Assembly (NCBI GenBank): GCA_013178315.1
Contig: JABLWX010000047.1
Coordinates: 1 to 46,345, forward strand
Direction: 5' to 3'
Length of the DNA stretch: 46,345 nt
Source of the DNA: Candidatus Aminicenantota bacterium
GTDB taxonomy: Bacteria > Acidobacteriota > Aminicenantia > Aminicenantales > Saccharicenantaceae
Each line of letters begins with the position of its first letter. Position 1 is the stretch's first letter. The notes below the pieces were generated by a model, which did not search any database, was not told where the DNA came from, and worked only from the letters and a program-made list of their open reading frames with translations. The position numbers and the translations under genes are program-made. This document shows positions 26,130 through 34,780 of this stretch, one piece after another.

Positions 26130-26822
26130 ATGAAGAGATTAACGAGATTATTTCTTACGACAACGTTGATAAGTGTGATTCTGAGCCTGACCGTGGCTGT
26201 TCTCCCGGCCCGGGCTCAGGACCAGGACAAGGTCGAGCTAAAAATTCAGCTGCCCAAGCCGATGTTCATCGGGACGCCCCGCAACATCAAGACCCCGAAC
26301 CTCGAGTCCATCACCGGGAAGCCTCGCGGACCTTTCTTCGTCCCTAAGGGCACCGAGCTGGTTTCCTTGAAAAAACCGGTGACTTCCAGCGACCCGCAGC
26401 CGGTCATCGGCGAGCTGAGCTATGTGACCGACGGTGAAAAATCAGGTGAAGACGGGTATTTTGTCGAACTTGGACCCGGCTCCCAGTGGGTGCAGATTGA
26501 CCTCAAACAGCCTTATCTTATCCAGGCCATCGTTATCTGGCATTATCACAGCCAGGCCCGGGTTTACCGGGATGTCATCGTCCAGGTTTCCGAAGATAAG
26601 GATTTCGTAAGCGGCGTGGTCACTCTTTTCAACAACGATCACGATAACTCATCCGGACTCGGCGCCGGTCGTGATAAGGAATATATCGAGACCAACGAGG
26701 GCCGTCTTATCGATGGTAAGGGCACAAAAGCCCGTTATGTCCGGCTCTGGAGCAACGGAAACACCTCCAATGATATGAACCACTACGTGGAAGTGGAGGT
26801 CTACGGCCAGCCGGTTAAATGA
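26130..26822 (+). CDS. Secreted discoidin (F5/8 type C)-like protein
   Basis: The 230-residue protein has a signal peptide (about 1-28, ending LPARAQ) and a C-terminal beta-sandwich resembling F5/8 type C carbohydrate-binding domains. Relevant segments are SYVTDGEKSGEDGYFVELGPGSQWVQIDL, then IQAIVIWHYHSQARVYRDVIVQVSED, and ARYVRLWSNGNTSNDMNHYVEVEVYG at the end. I start at 26130, preceded by GAGGAG; an in-frame ATG at 26070 lacks a ribosome site. Its stop overlaps the next start by 4 nt, so translation is coupled to the membrane glycosyltransferase, which hints that the two act on the same glycan or surface. Confidence 0.75.
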   Translation: MKRLTRLFLTTTLISVILSLTVAVLPARAQDQDKVELKIQLPKPMFIGTPRNIKTPNLESITGKPRGPFFVPKGTELVSLKKPVTSSDPQPVIGELSYVTDGEKSGEDGYFVELGPGSQWVQIDLKQPYLIQAIVIWHYHSQARVYRDVIVQVSEDKDFVSGVVTLFNNDHDNSSGLGAGRDKEYIETNEGRLIDGKGTKARYVRLWSNGNTSNDMNHYVEVEVYGQPVK

Positions 26823-28420
26823 AAAAGAAAACCTTTGGCTATTTATTTGTTCTTATTCTGGTAATCGGCCTGGCCGCCCGGCTTTACCGGCTTGACCTCA
26901 GGCCGATGCACCACGATGAGGCCAACCAGGCTTATAAGTTCGGCCAGCTCCTGGAAAAGGGAGAATACCGCTACGACCCGGCTGATCACCACGGTCCGAC
27001 GCTTTATTACTTCAGCCTGCCGTTTGCTTGGCTGAGCGGGCAGCACACCTACGCTGAACTCACCGAGACAACCCTGCGCGGAGTAACGGTTTTCTTTGGC
27101 CTGCTGGTGATATTTCTATTACTCTCCACGGGGAAGTACCTGAGCAACCCGGAGAAGTCCTGGGCGGCATTTTTCCTGGCGCTTTCGGCGCCGGTTATCT
27201 ATTTCAGCCGTTTTTACATCCAGGAAACCCTGTTCGTGGCTTTTGGCCTGGGCCTTGTTTTCTGCCTGTGGCGTTTTGCCCGGAGGCCGAATTACCGGGA
27301 AGCCGCCTGGCTTGGCCTGGCTGCCGGTCTTCTCTATGCCACCAAGGAAACCTCGTTGGCAATCCTTGGAGCTTCGGTGCTGGCCCTGGTTTTAAGCTGG
27401 TTATTATCATGGCTTAAGGACAGAAGGCCCCCGGGCGAGAAGGCCAGGGGCCTGGGCAAAGACAGCCTGGCCGCCGCAACTGGAGCCCTTCTCCCGCTTC
27501 TGTCGGCCGTATTAATCTTCGCGGTCGTTTCTTTCGTTTTTTATTCTTCATTTTTCAGGTATCCCCAGGGTTTTATAGATTCATTTCGGGCCCTGAGCGG
27601 ATATGCTCAGAAATCCGTGGAAGCGGGCGGACATCGGCACGGTTTTTTGTATTATTTCAGCCTGCTTCTTTTTCATAAAGGGGGCTCTGGCTCACCGGTT
27701 TTCAGCGAAATTCCCTTTCTGCTGCTGGCACTGTATGGCCTGGTGTTGAGTTTCGCCAGGTTGAGCCGCAAGCCCGCCGAGAACTTTAAGGTTTACCTGG
27801 CCTTGTTTTCCCTGGTAACCGCCCTGGCTTATTCAGCCATACCCTACAAAACACCCTGGAACCTGCTGATTTTTTATGCCTGCTTCCTGGTAGTGGCTGG
27901 CATTGGGTTCAACCACCTGCTCGGCCTGATAAAAATCAGGCAGGCCCGGATAATCCTGGCCGGGGCCCTGTTAATCTGGACGGCCTGGCAGGCCTACGTG
28001 GTCAATATTTATTTTCACTCCTATCCGGATAATCCTTATGTATATGCCCAGACCTCTCCCGATTTTATGAGGCTGGTGGCCAGGGTGGAAGAACTTAGCC
28101 AGGTGTCAAAGGAAGGGCGCGAGATGCTGGTCCGGGTGATTGCGCCTCCTGAGGAAACCTGGCCTCTGCCCTGGTATTTGAGAAAATTCACCAGGGTTGG
28201 TTACTGGACGGCGAGCGAACAGGTTGAAAAGCTGGAGCCGGCCGAGATTGTCATTCTGAGTGCCGGTGAAGCCAGTAAAAGGGCTGAATCCGAGCTTGAA
28301 GCCTATTTCAGCCAGTATTTCAGCCTGCGGCCTGATGTGCTATTGGTCCTGGCCGTTCGGGAAGACCTCTGGGAAAATTACCGCCTGCGAAAAGCAGCCT
28401 CGCCATCTATCAAGCAGTAA
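26819..28420 (+). CDS. Agl23/PMT-like membrane glycosyltransferase
   Basis: This 533-residue polytopic membrane protein belongs to the dolichyl-phosphate-mannose mannosyltransferase-like group known as flippase activity-associated Agl23 (TIGR03663). After the first helix it has MHHDEANQAYKFGQLLEKGEYRYDP followed by HHGPTLYYF, the conserved acidic first periplasmic loop of GT-C enzymes. Numerous helices follow (FFGLLVIFLLLS, AAFFLALSAPVIYFSRF, and others) with a short soluble C-terminal tail. It overlaps the discoidin-like gene by ATGA. It probably transfers a lipid-linked sugar onto an exported acceptor. The acceptor is not known. Confidence 0.85.
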   Translation: MKKKTFGYLFVLILVIGLAARLYRLDLRPMHHDEANQAYKFGQLLEKGEYRYDPADHHGPTLYYFSLPFAWLSGQHTYAELTETTLRGVTVFFGLLVIFLLLSTGKYLSNPEKSWAAFFLALSAPVIYFSRFYIQETLFVAFGLGLVFCLWRFARRPNYREAAWLGLAAGLLYATKETSLAILGASVLALVLSWLLSWLKDRRPPGEKARGLGKDSLAAATGALLPLLSAVLIFAVVSFVFYSSFFRYPQGFIDSFRALSGYAQKSVEAGGHRHGFLYYFSLLLFHKGGSGSPVFSEIPFLLLALYGLVLSFARLSRKPAENFKVYLALFSLVTALAYSAIPYKTPWNLLIFYACFLVVAGIGFNHLLGLIKIRQARIILAGALLIWTAWQAYVVNIYFHSYPDNPYVYAQTSPDFMRLVARVEELSQVSKEGREMLVRVIAPPEETWPLPWYLRKFTRVGYWTASEQVEKLEPAEIVILSAGEASKRAESELEAYFSQYFSLRPDVLLVLAVREDLWENYRLRKAASPSIKQ

Positions 28421-28482
28421 TTCTTTATTCTTTATAAGGTCGATGGCTTTTCGTTCCGGCCACTGGAGCTGGCCTCGAAGTG

Positions 28483-28491
28483 TGCTATACT
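28483..28491 (+). promoter_or_regulatory. Candidate extended -10 promoter of the aldolase gene
   Basis: TGC-TATACT at 28483-28491 is an extended -10 element, with no convincing -35 ahead, as is usual for this promoter type. Transcription would start about 30 nt before the ATG at 28529, whose ribosome site is AGGAG 6 nt upstream. Confidence 0.4.
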
Positions 28492-28528
28492 TAATGAGAA
28501 ACCCAAAATAAATAATTAGGAGAAGACT

Positions 28529-29941
28529 ATGAGCGAGACGAAGTTGCAGAACCTCCTGGGATCGCTTAGAGGCGCGGTTGAGGTTCAAGAAAACAGGGTT
28601 AAGGTGATTGACGAAAGATTATTGAGGGATAACATCTCCGCTCTTATCTACCAAGCCGTTTTTGGTGATGGCGTGGACAAGGGGATAGCCCGCTGGCTCG
28701 TCTGGGAAATTGCCCAGGAGCTGGGTATTAGGCCGGCTTCCATCCACAAGCTTTACCTGGCTAGGGGTAGAGGAGAAGCGCCGCTCAATTTTACCGTCCC
28801 GGCCATGAACTTGCGGATGCTGGCTTACCACTCGGCCCGGGCCGTTTTCAGGGCGGCCAAGAAGCTCGAGGCCGGGGCTTTTATATTTGAAATCGCTCGC
28901 AGCGAGATGAGCTATACAGACCAGAGGCCGTCCGAGTATGTAAGCGCCGTGCTGGCCGCCGCCATCAAGGAAGGATACCGTGGACCGGTTTTCATCCAGG
29001 GCGACCATTTCCAGGTTTCGGCCAAGAAGTTCCAGCAGGACCCGGAATCCGAGAAAAAAGCCATCAGAGATTTGATCGATGAATCCATCGCCGCCGGCTT
29101 CTTCAACATAGATATCGATACTTCCACGCTGGTGGATATTTCCAGGCCCGACCTGGATGAGCAGCAGAAGCTCAACTATGAGCTCTGCGCCGAGTTCAAC
29201 CATTTCATCCGGGAAAAGCAGCCTGCCGGCGTAACCATTTCTGTTGGTGGTGAAATCGGCGAGGTCGGACATAAAAACAGCACCGAGGAAGACCTGGAAG
29301 CCTTCATGCAGGGCTTTAACCGGCTTAAGGGTGATGCGGTCGGCCTGAGCAAGCTGAGCATCCAGACGGGAACCAGCCACGGCGGGGTTGTGCTGCCGGA
29401 TGGCACCCTGGCCCAGGTGGCCATAGATTTCGATGTTCTCAAGCGGCTGGGCGAACTGGCCCGCAAAAAATACGGAATGGGCGGAGTTGTCCAGCACGGA
29501 GCCAGCACCCTGCCCGATTCGGCCTTTCATAAGTTTGTGGAAGTTCAGACCTGTGAAGTCCACCTGGCCACCGCTTTCCAGAATATGATCATGGAGCACA
29601 GGGCTGTGCCCGAAGAGTTGCGCCAGGAAATGTATGAATGGCTCAAGGTCAATGCCGCTTCCGAGAGAAAGCCAACTGATACTGAAGCCCAGTTTATCTA
29701 CAAGACCAGGAAGAAAGCCGTGGGCCCCTTCAAGAAGCATTTCTGGACCCTGCCGGAAGAAAGCCTTAAAGCCATCGGTGAGGACTTAGAAAAGCAATTC
29801 ACCTTCCTGTTTGAGCAGCTCAATATTAAAGGAACCAGGGCTCTCGTCGATAAGTTCGTCAGGGCCCCGGAAATTCACCACGCCGAACCGCTTGAAGTTA
29901 AGGCCGGGAAGAAAGAGTCAGTAGACGGCCTGGCCGACTGA
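28529..29941 (+). CDS. Class II fructose-bisphosphate aldolase-family protein, long form
   Basis: Class II aldolases are zinc TIM barrels that cleave or form ketose bisphosphates. This 470-residue protein is longer than the usual 285-350, mainly through an N-terminal helical region (about 1-85) and C-terminal helices. Barrel features are FTVPAMNLR (about 90), FIQGDHFQ (zinc/catalytic GDH, about 155), NIDIDTSTLVDI, SVGGEIGEVG (about 242), QTGTSHGG and VVQHGAST. AGGAG lies 6 nt before the ATG. It appears to be a single-gene unit with its own promoter. The exact sugar substrate is uncertain; central glycolytic/gluconeogenic use or a related ketose cleavage are both possible. Confidence 0.88.
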   Translation: MSETKLQNLLGSLRGAVEVQENRVKVIDERLLRDNISALIYQAVFGDGVDKGIARWLVWEIAQELGIRPASIHKLYLARGRGEAPLNFTVPAMNLRMLAYHSARAVFRAAKKLEAGAFIFEIARSEMSYTDQRPSEYVSAVLAAAIKEGYRGPVFIQGDHFQVSAKKFQQDPESEKKAIRDLIDESIAAGFFNIDIDTSTLVDISRPDLDEQQKLNYELCAEFNHFIREKQPAGVTISVGGEIGEVGHKNSTEEDLEAFMQGFNRLKGDAVGLSKLSIQTGTSHGGVVLPDGTLAQVAIDFDVLKRLGELARKKYGMGGVVQHGASTLPDSAFHKFVEVQTCEVHLATAFQNMIMEHRAVPEELRQEMYEWLKVNAASERKPTDTEAQFIYKTRKKAVGPFKKHFWTLPEESLKAIGEDLEKQFTFLFEQLNIKGTRALVDKFVRAPEIHHAEPLEVKAGKKESVDGLAD

Positions 29942-29944
29942 ATT

Positions 29945-30101
29945 TTATTCAATAACCCGGGCGGCCCAGAGAATACCCCTCTTCACAATTTCCCGGGCTT
30001 CAGGGACGTCAAAGTCGGCGGCCACGTGTCCAGGCGACGAGTAGAATACCCGCCCCTTCCCGTAATACTTTTTTGAGACCACCGGCATGACCATACCTTC
30101 A
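29945..30101 (-). pseudogene. Truncated duplicate of ThuA (C-terminal ~50 codons)
   Basis: The minus strand encodes [20 protein letters not shown], then [20 protein letters not shown] and ILWAARVIE followed by TAA. This is nearly identical to the last 50 residues of the intact ThuA-like gene at 33504-34289; only a few changes (W to S, L to P, LN to IE) are seen. Similarity stops abruptly near 30101, so the first four fifths of the gene are missing. A strong GGAGGTGATC happens to lie just before the fragment, so a 49-residue peptide from ATG 30094 could be made, but no function is expected. It marks a partial duplication flanking the TonB receptor gene. Confidence 0.85.
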
Positions 30102-30338
30102 TGATCACCTCCTCCCTCCAGGGGGGCATGCTGGCCGATGTATCAACCATATTAATCAGCCAGTTATCGGGCGTTGATACTGAAAGAGGTCGGCAATCTT
30201 TAGGTTTTAGCCCGTTAATTGAAGAGAAGAGAATGGATCCGGGTAAAGGTTGGCAGCCTCAAGAACTATTCAATTATTCCTGGTTATTCTTTCTGTTTTT
30301 CTTCTTCCTGCCCTTAAAGGAGGGGACTAAAAAAGTGC

Positions 30339-30368
30339 TTGACAAAAATATTAACAATTTTTTACAAG
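30339..30368 (+). promoter_or_regulatory. Candidate promoter of the TonB-dependent receptor
   Basis: A perfect TTGACA at 30339-30344 is followed, after 18 nt, by TACAAG (30363-30368), a weak -10. It lies in an AT-rich stretch about 35 nt before the ATG at 30401, which has AGGAGG 6 nt ahead. The remaining bases 30102-30338 hold nothing I can support. Confidence 0.4.
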
Positions 30369-30400
30369 ATATATCACATATCTTATTACAGGAGGTCTGA

Positions 30401-33400
30401 ATGCGCAAATTTCTCAGCGTCATGGTTCTCTGTTTGCTGCTGCTGACGGCAGTTGTTGCGCCTGGACAACAGTTGCAGACGGGAACAATCCGCGGCACAG
30501 TGACAGACGAAGGAGGGCTTCCACTCCCAGGTGTAAACGTTGTTGTGACGAGCCCGAGCCTTATAGGAAAGTTTTCGGCTGTGACCAACCAGGATGGCCT
30601 GTACCGGGTGCCGGCTCTTCCTCCAGGTACTTACACCCTTACCTTTGAAATGCCACAGTTCCAGACGATCAAAAGGGTAGGAGTTATCGTCAATGTCGGG
30701 GCAACTGTTACCATTGATGTCCAGATGCAGCCGGCAGCTCTGAGCGAGGAGGTGATGGTTCAGGCGGCTTCTCCGGTCATAGATATTCAGAACACCAAGA
30801 TTGTTACCCTGGTGGATTCCAACCTCATGCGCAACCTGCCGATGGGCCGGAACCTGACCAACATCATCAACATGAGCCCGGGCACGGTTAACAGCGTTAT
30901 CCATGGTGGTACTGAAATATCCACCACCTATGAAGTCGACGGGGTTAACGTTAACGACCCCTCGATGAACGGCCGGGCGGTCACTGTCGAATTTGACGCC
31001 ATGGAAGAAATTGAAATCATGACCGGTGGCTTACCGGCCCAGGTCGGTGGTACCGGCGGGGCCTTCGTCAACGTCGTTACCAGGTCCGGTGGTAATGAGT
31101 TCAGCGGCATGGCCCAGGGCTATTACAGTCCAAAGGCCCTAAACCAGGTCTTGTTTACTGACGAACAGATCAAGTCTCTTGGCGTGGGCAAGCCGAGCTT
31201 CCCCATCTACAGTCTGCAGAGTTCAGCCATGCTCGGCGGCCCTATCATCAAGGATAAGGTCTGGTTTTTTGCTGACTTCAGCTACACCGGAAGCAAGAAT
31301 GTGGCTTCTTTCCTGCCGACCACAATCCTGGGCACGCCGTATGACCAGTATACCCCGAAGAGCTCGAACCTGGCCGGGTTTGCCAAGCTCACGGCCGAAC
31401 TGGCCAAGAACCTGAGGGTGTTTTTCATGGTGAACTACTCGCACCCCGATACACCCTACAGCGGCTCCGGCACCTACACCACGGCCGAGGCTACCCAGAA
31501 GCGGGTGGATGACAACCTGGCCTTTACCGCCAACGCTTCCTGGATAATCTCGAGCAGCACCTTCGCCGACTTCCGGGTGGGCTTGAACAACATGCAGTGG
31601 AACATCCTGCAGCAGCCCGGAACGGAGAATAACTATTCTTATTACGATGGCTATACCTATTATTACTGGGGTACCACCAGTCGGTTTGGCGAGCCCGTCT
31701 GGCGAAACACCATACAGGCTTCGGTCAGGGTTACCCACTTCAGGGATAACTTCCTGGGCGGTGACCACGAGGTAAAGGCCGGCCTTGAGTATCAGAGAGG
31801 CCTGGATGAATGGACCTGGTGGAGAAACAATCCCATCAACTGGTACTTCTATAATGGCAATCCCTATTACTATCGTGGACTCTATGGGCTGTCGGGTCCT
31901 CATCCCACCTACGGTGATGGCCTTCTCTATATTTATGTTTGCGGCCCGGAAGATTCACCGAATAAAGTTAACGGAACGGAAAACAGGTACGGAGGATTCA
32001 TCCAGGATTCCTGGACCTTCAAGAAGCGTCTTAACGTCAACCTGGGTGTCCGCTTTGACTATTACGATGGCTTCCTGCCCGAATCAAACAAGGCCATAAC
32101 ACCCGGAATCGCCCCCTCCATCGGGGAAGCCCTGTTTGTCCCCACCTATGGCTTTAATCCCTATGGAGAGCTGACCATTCCCAGGTGGGATCATGTCATG
32201 AGCTGGGGCGCGATCTCGCCGAGGATAGGCCTGTCCTATGATCTTTTTGGCACCGGAAAGACTGTCTTCAAAGCGGCCTACTCGCATTATGCTGAGGCCA
32301 TGCCGGTTATGTATTTCCAGACGCTTCACCCCTTAAGGCCGGTCAGCTACGGATTTTACTGGACGGACAATAATGGCAATGCCATTCCCGATGAATATGG
32401 GGTTGATACTTATGTAGCTTTTGGGTCTTCACCGGCGGCCATGCTGGAGTCCTATTACAAGAAACGGGTTCAGCCGGATATCAAGGCTCCTTACTATCAC
32501 GAGATAACAGCTTCCATAACCCATGAGCTCGTGCGGGACTTTTCCGTGGGTCTGCAGTACATCTATAAGACCAAGAAGAACACGGTCAGCGCCATCCTTT
32601 ATGATCCGGTTTCCGACCGCTTCTGGAACAGCTACGACAAGGCGCCCGACTGGTGGATACCCTTTACCACTACCATACCGGCTGTAGGTAACTTCCCGGC
32701 CCAGGAGCTTACCATGTATTTCATGTCGGCCAATGCCCCGGCCCAGGTAACCTGTTTCGCCAATGTACCTGAGGCCAAGAGGGTTTACCAGGCCGCCGAG
32801 CTTATTTTCAGCAAGCGCTATTCTCACGGCTGGCAGCTGGGTGGTTCGATCGTCTGGTCACAGACCAAGGGCAATAATACCGATGATTATGGCTCGGTCT
32901 GGGGTTATTCCGGCGCCTACGCCAACCCGAACTGGTTCGTGAACAGGTACGGATACATTGGCTCAGACCGCCCGCTGGTAATCAAGCTTTATGGCACCTT
33001 CAAGACGGTGGGAGGATTGATTGCCTCATTCTATGCTACCTATTATTCTGGCTCACCCTGGCAGCGGACCGTTACGATTTATCCTCCTTCAGCCTGGGCG
33101 GCAGCCAACAACGCCCTGGGGCTATCCTACACTGTCAACGTTGAACCGTCCGGCAGCCGTCGCAACCAGGCCAGAACCAACGTCGATTTCCGGCTGGAAA
33201 AAGAGTTTGTTCTGGGCTCCCTGGGCAAGATCGGATTTTTTGTTGATGTTTTTAACCTGTTGGGTAACACTTACGTCAACGTTTCCATGAATCCGGCTGG
33301 TACCTGGCGGCCAACGGATATCAACGTTACGACCGGAACCTATACCGTCAGTTCAAGTTACGGGAAGGTCACCAGCGTGGACGGAGTCAGGACCTTCAGG

Positions 33401-33424
33401 CTTTCGGCGCGGTTTTCCTTCTAA
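30401..33424 (+). CDS. TonB-dependent receptor with carboxypeptidase-regulatory-like domain (Oar/SusC-like)
   Basis: This 1007-residue outer-membrane protein has a signal peptide (about 1-22). A carboxypeptidase-regulatory-like beta domain follows (about 27-108: GTIRGTVTDEGGLPLPGVNV, then YRVPALPPGTYTLTF). Next come a plug domain (about 115-225, with EVDGVNVNDPSMNGRAVTVEFD and GGAFVNVVTRSGGNEFSG) and a 22-strand-type barrel rich in aromatic residues ending FRLSARFSF, with the terminal phenylalanine used for outer-membrane assembly. It imports or binds a large substrate using TonB energy. No partner SusD-like lipoprotein is adjacent, which fits the Oar-like group of Acidobacteriota. It is followed by a strong terminator and lies between a broken and an intact ThuA. 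Confidence 0.93.
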   Translation: MRKFLSVMVLCLLLLTAVVAPGQQLQTGTIRGTVTDEGGLPLPGVNVVVTSPSLIGKFSAVTNQDGLYRVPALPPGTYTLTFEMPQFQTIKRVGVIVNVGATVTIDVQMQPAALSEEVMVQAASPVIDIQNTKIVTLVDSNLMRNLPMGRNLTNIINMSPGTVNSVIHGGTEISTTYEVDGVNVNDPSMNGRAVTVEFDAMEEIEIMTGGLPAQVGGTGGAFVNVVTRSGGNEFSGMAQGYYSPKALNQVLFTDEQIKSLGVGKPSFPIYSLQSSAMLGGPIIKDKVWFFADFSYTGSKNVASFLPTTILGTPYDQYTPKSSNLAGFAKLTAELAKNLRVFFMVNYSHPDTPYSGSGTYTTAEATQKRVDDNLAFTANASWIISSSTFADFRVGLNNMQWNILQQPGTENNYSYYDGYTYYYWGTTSRFGEPVWRNTIQASVRVTHFRDNFLGGDHEVKAGLEYQRGLDEWTWWRNNPINWYFYNGNPYYYRGLYGLSGPHPTYGDGLLYIYVCGPEDSPNKVNGTENRYGGFIQDSWTFKKRLNVNLGVRFDYYDGFLPESNKAITPGIAPSIGEALFVPTYGFNPYGELTIPRWDHVMSWGAISPRIGLSYDLFGTGKTVFKAAYSHYAEAMPVMYFQTLHPLRPVSYGFYWTDNNGNAIPDEYGVDTYVAFGSSPAAMLESYYKKRVQPDIKAPYYHEITASITHELVRDFSVGLQYIYKTKKNTVSAILYDPVSDRFWNSYDKAPDWWIPFTTTIPAVGNFPAQELTMYFMSANAPAQVTCFANVPEAKRVYQAAELIFSKRYSHGWQLGGSIVWSQTKGNNTDDYGSVWGYSGAYANPNWFVNRYGYIGSDRPLVIKLYGTFKTVGGLIASFYATYYSGSPWQRTVTIYPPSAWAAANNALGLSYTVNVEPSGSRRNQARTNVDFRLEKEFVLGSLGKIGFFVDVFNLLGNTYVNVSMNPAGTWRPTDINVTTGTYTVSSSYGKVTSVDGVRTFRLSARFSF

Positions 33425-33457
33425 AGCTGGACAGTTAATCGTTCTTAATCTTGACAA

Positions 33458-33498
33458 AGGCCGGCTGTGGCTTTCGGGCTGCAGCCGGCCTCTTTTTT
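33458..33498 (+). terminator. Rho-independent terminator of the TonB receptor gene
   Basis: A GC-rich hairpin with perfect 10-bp arms AGGCCGGCTG (33458-33467) and CAGCCGGCCT (33482-33491), extended inward by further pairs, is followed by CTTTTTT (33492-33498). It ends the plus-strand receptor transcript. The minus-strand ThuA gene ends 6 nt beyond. Confidence 0.92.
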
Positions 33499-33503
33499 AT
33501 TGG

Positions 33504-34289
33504 CTAATTTAAAACCCGTGCGGCCCAGAGAATACCGCGCTTGACAATTTCCCTGGCTTCAGGGACGTCAAAATCGGCGGCCACGTGCCCGAGCGACGAG
33601 TAGAATACCCGCCCCTTCCCGTAGTACTTCTTCCAGACCACCGGCATGACCACCCCTTCAATCCACGGAGCGTACTTGCCGCTGAAGGTGGTGGTGGCCA
33701 GCACTTCTATGATCGGGTCGATGTGCATGTAATACTGCTCGGAGTGCATCTTGAAATCTTTCAATCCGCGGACGATGGGGTCATTCTTCTTTTCCGGGAC
33801 GATATTGACCTCATAATCAATTATTCCGCCGGGATGAGCCACCCACTGCCCGCCGACCATGAACTGGTACTCGGTGTTCATCCGGAAGGAATCAGCCAGC
33901 CCGCCGTGCCAGCCGGCCAGCCCGACCCCGCTCTTGACCGCTTCCAGGAGATTTCTTTCCTGTTGCCCGGTAATCGTGCCCTGGGTATAGACCTGGACGA
34001 TGACGTCCAGTTTCTTGAGCTTTTCCAGGTCCAGGTAGGCGTCCAGGGTATCTGAGATTTCCACTTCAAAGCCCTGTTCCCGGAGCCAGGGGGCAAAGAT
34101 ATCCACGCACTTCTTGGGCTCGTGACCTTCCCACCCGCCCCAGACAATCAGGGCCTTTTTATTTGGCTGATTATCTGAAGCGTCGGCTAAAATGGGGAAG
34201 GACAGGGCACCGAGTAAGAAGAAGATTATTGTTACAGCAATTGTCACCCAATATTTTGGGCCTGCCTTTTCGATGTTTTTTAGTTTCAT
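33504..34289 (-). CDS. ThuA-domain protein (secreted or membrane-anchored)
   Basis: ThuA proteins have a class I glutamine amidotransferase-like fold and are linked to trehalose and other keto-sugar use alongside Gfo/Idh/MocA partners; their precise reaction is unsettled. The 261-residue product has an N-terminal hydrophobic signal (about 13-35). The core is [26 protein letters not shown], then [45 protein letters not shown], and [20 protein letters not shown] at the C-terminus. GAGGT lies 6 nt before the ATG. A copy of the last 50 codons exists at 29945-30101. Confidence 0.9.
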   Translation of the reverse strand: MKLKNIEKAGPKYWVTIAVTIIFFLLGALSFPILADASDNQPNKKALIVWGGWEGHEPKKCVDIFAPWLREQGFEVEISDTLDAYLDLEKLKKLDVIVQVYTQGTITGQQERNLLEAVKSGVGLAGWHGGLADSFRMNTEYQFMVGGQWVAHPGGIIDYEVNIVPEKKNDPIVRGLKDFKMHSEQYYMHIDPIIEVLATTTFSGKYAPWIEGVVMPVVWKKYYGKGRVFYSSLGHVAADFDVPEAREIVKRGILWAARVLN

Positions 34290-34780
34290 GGCTTAACCTC
34301 ACCGGTGAAATTTGGCAAATCTTATGTGGCCGCCTGATGATGTCATGATAAAGATAGCCTTAACCTACTTAAAATTGCAGGTCTTATATTACTGCCCGCA
34401 GACCACATTGTCTTAAAGGAAACCCTTACCCCTGGATTTGGTTATTGATCTATTTAAGATTGCCTCTGGAGACATGATTATTGCCAGCTCAAGAATGATT
34501 ATACCTTAAAGATTGGACCTTATCATTAAGATTTATCGATGACAGTTTTCGTGTCGCCGTCGTGTGAAATACCGTGGGGAATGAAGCCTAAGGGTAATTT
34601 TCTGTCGGTCGGGTCGGCATTCTGCCCTCCCGCTATGCTATGGCGGTGTCCATAATAGTTTAGAGTAATTCTATTTTCGGGCGAGAATAACGTGGGACTT
34701 GAAATATTTGATTTTCTGTTTTCTTTCTGGTAAAAAGCTAATAAGGAGCAATGTAAGGGCGCCTAAGAAAAGGGGAATAA
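34290..34780. other. Intergenic region, 490 bp
   Basis: No supported gene, RNA or repeat. The sequence is mixed in composition with many short stops in all frames. It serves as the upstream region of both the minus-strand ThuA gene and the plus-strand HEAT-repeat gene. A CATAAT at 34651-34656 is the only promoter-like box noted and has no -35 partner. Confidence 0.4.

Noticed and set aside
28619..29740. Long minus-strand frame antisense to the aldolase
   Set aside because: A shadow of the GC-rich coding strand; the plus-strand protein has clear class II aldolase motifs.
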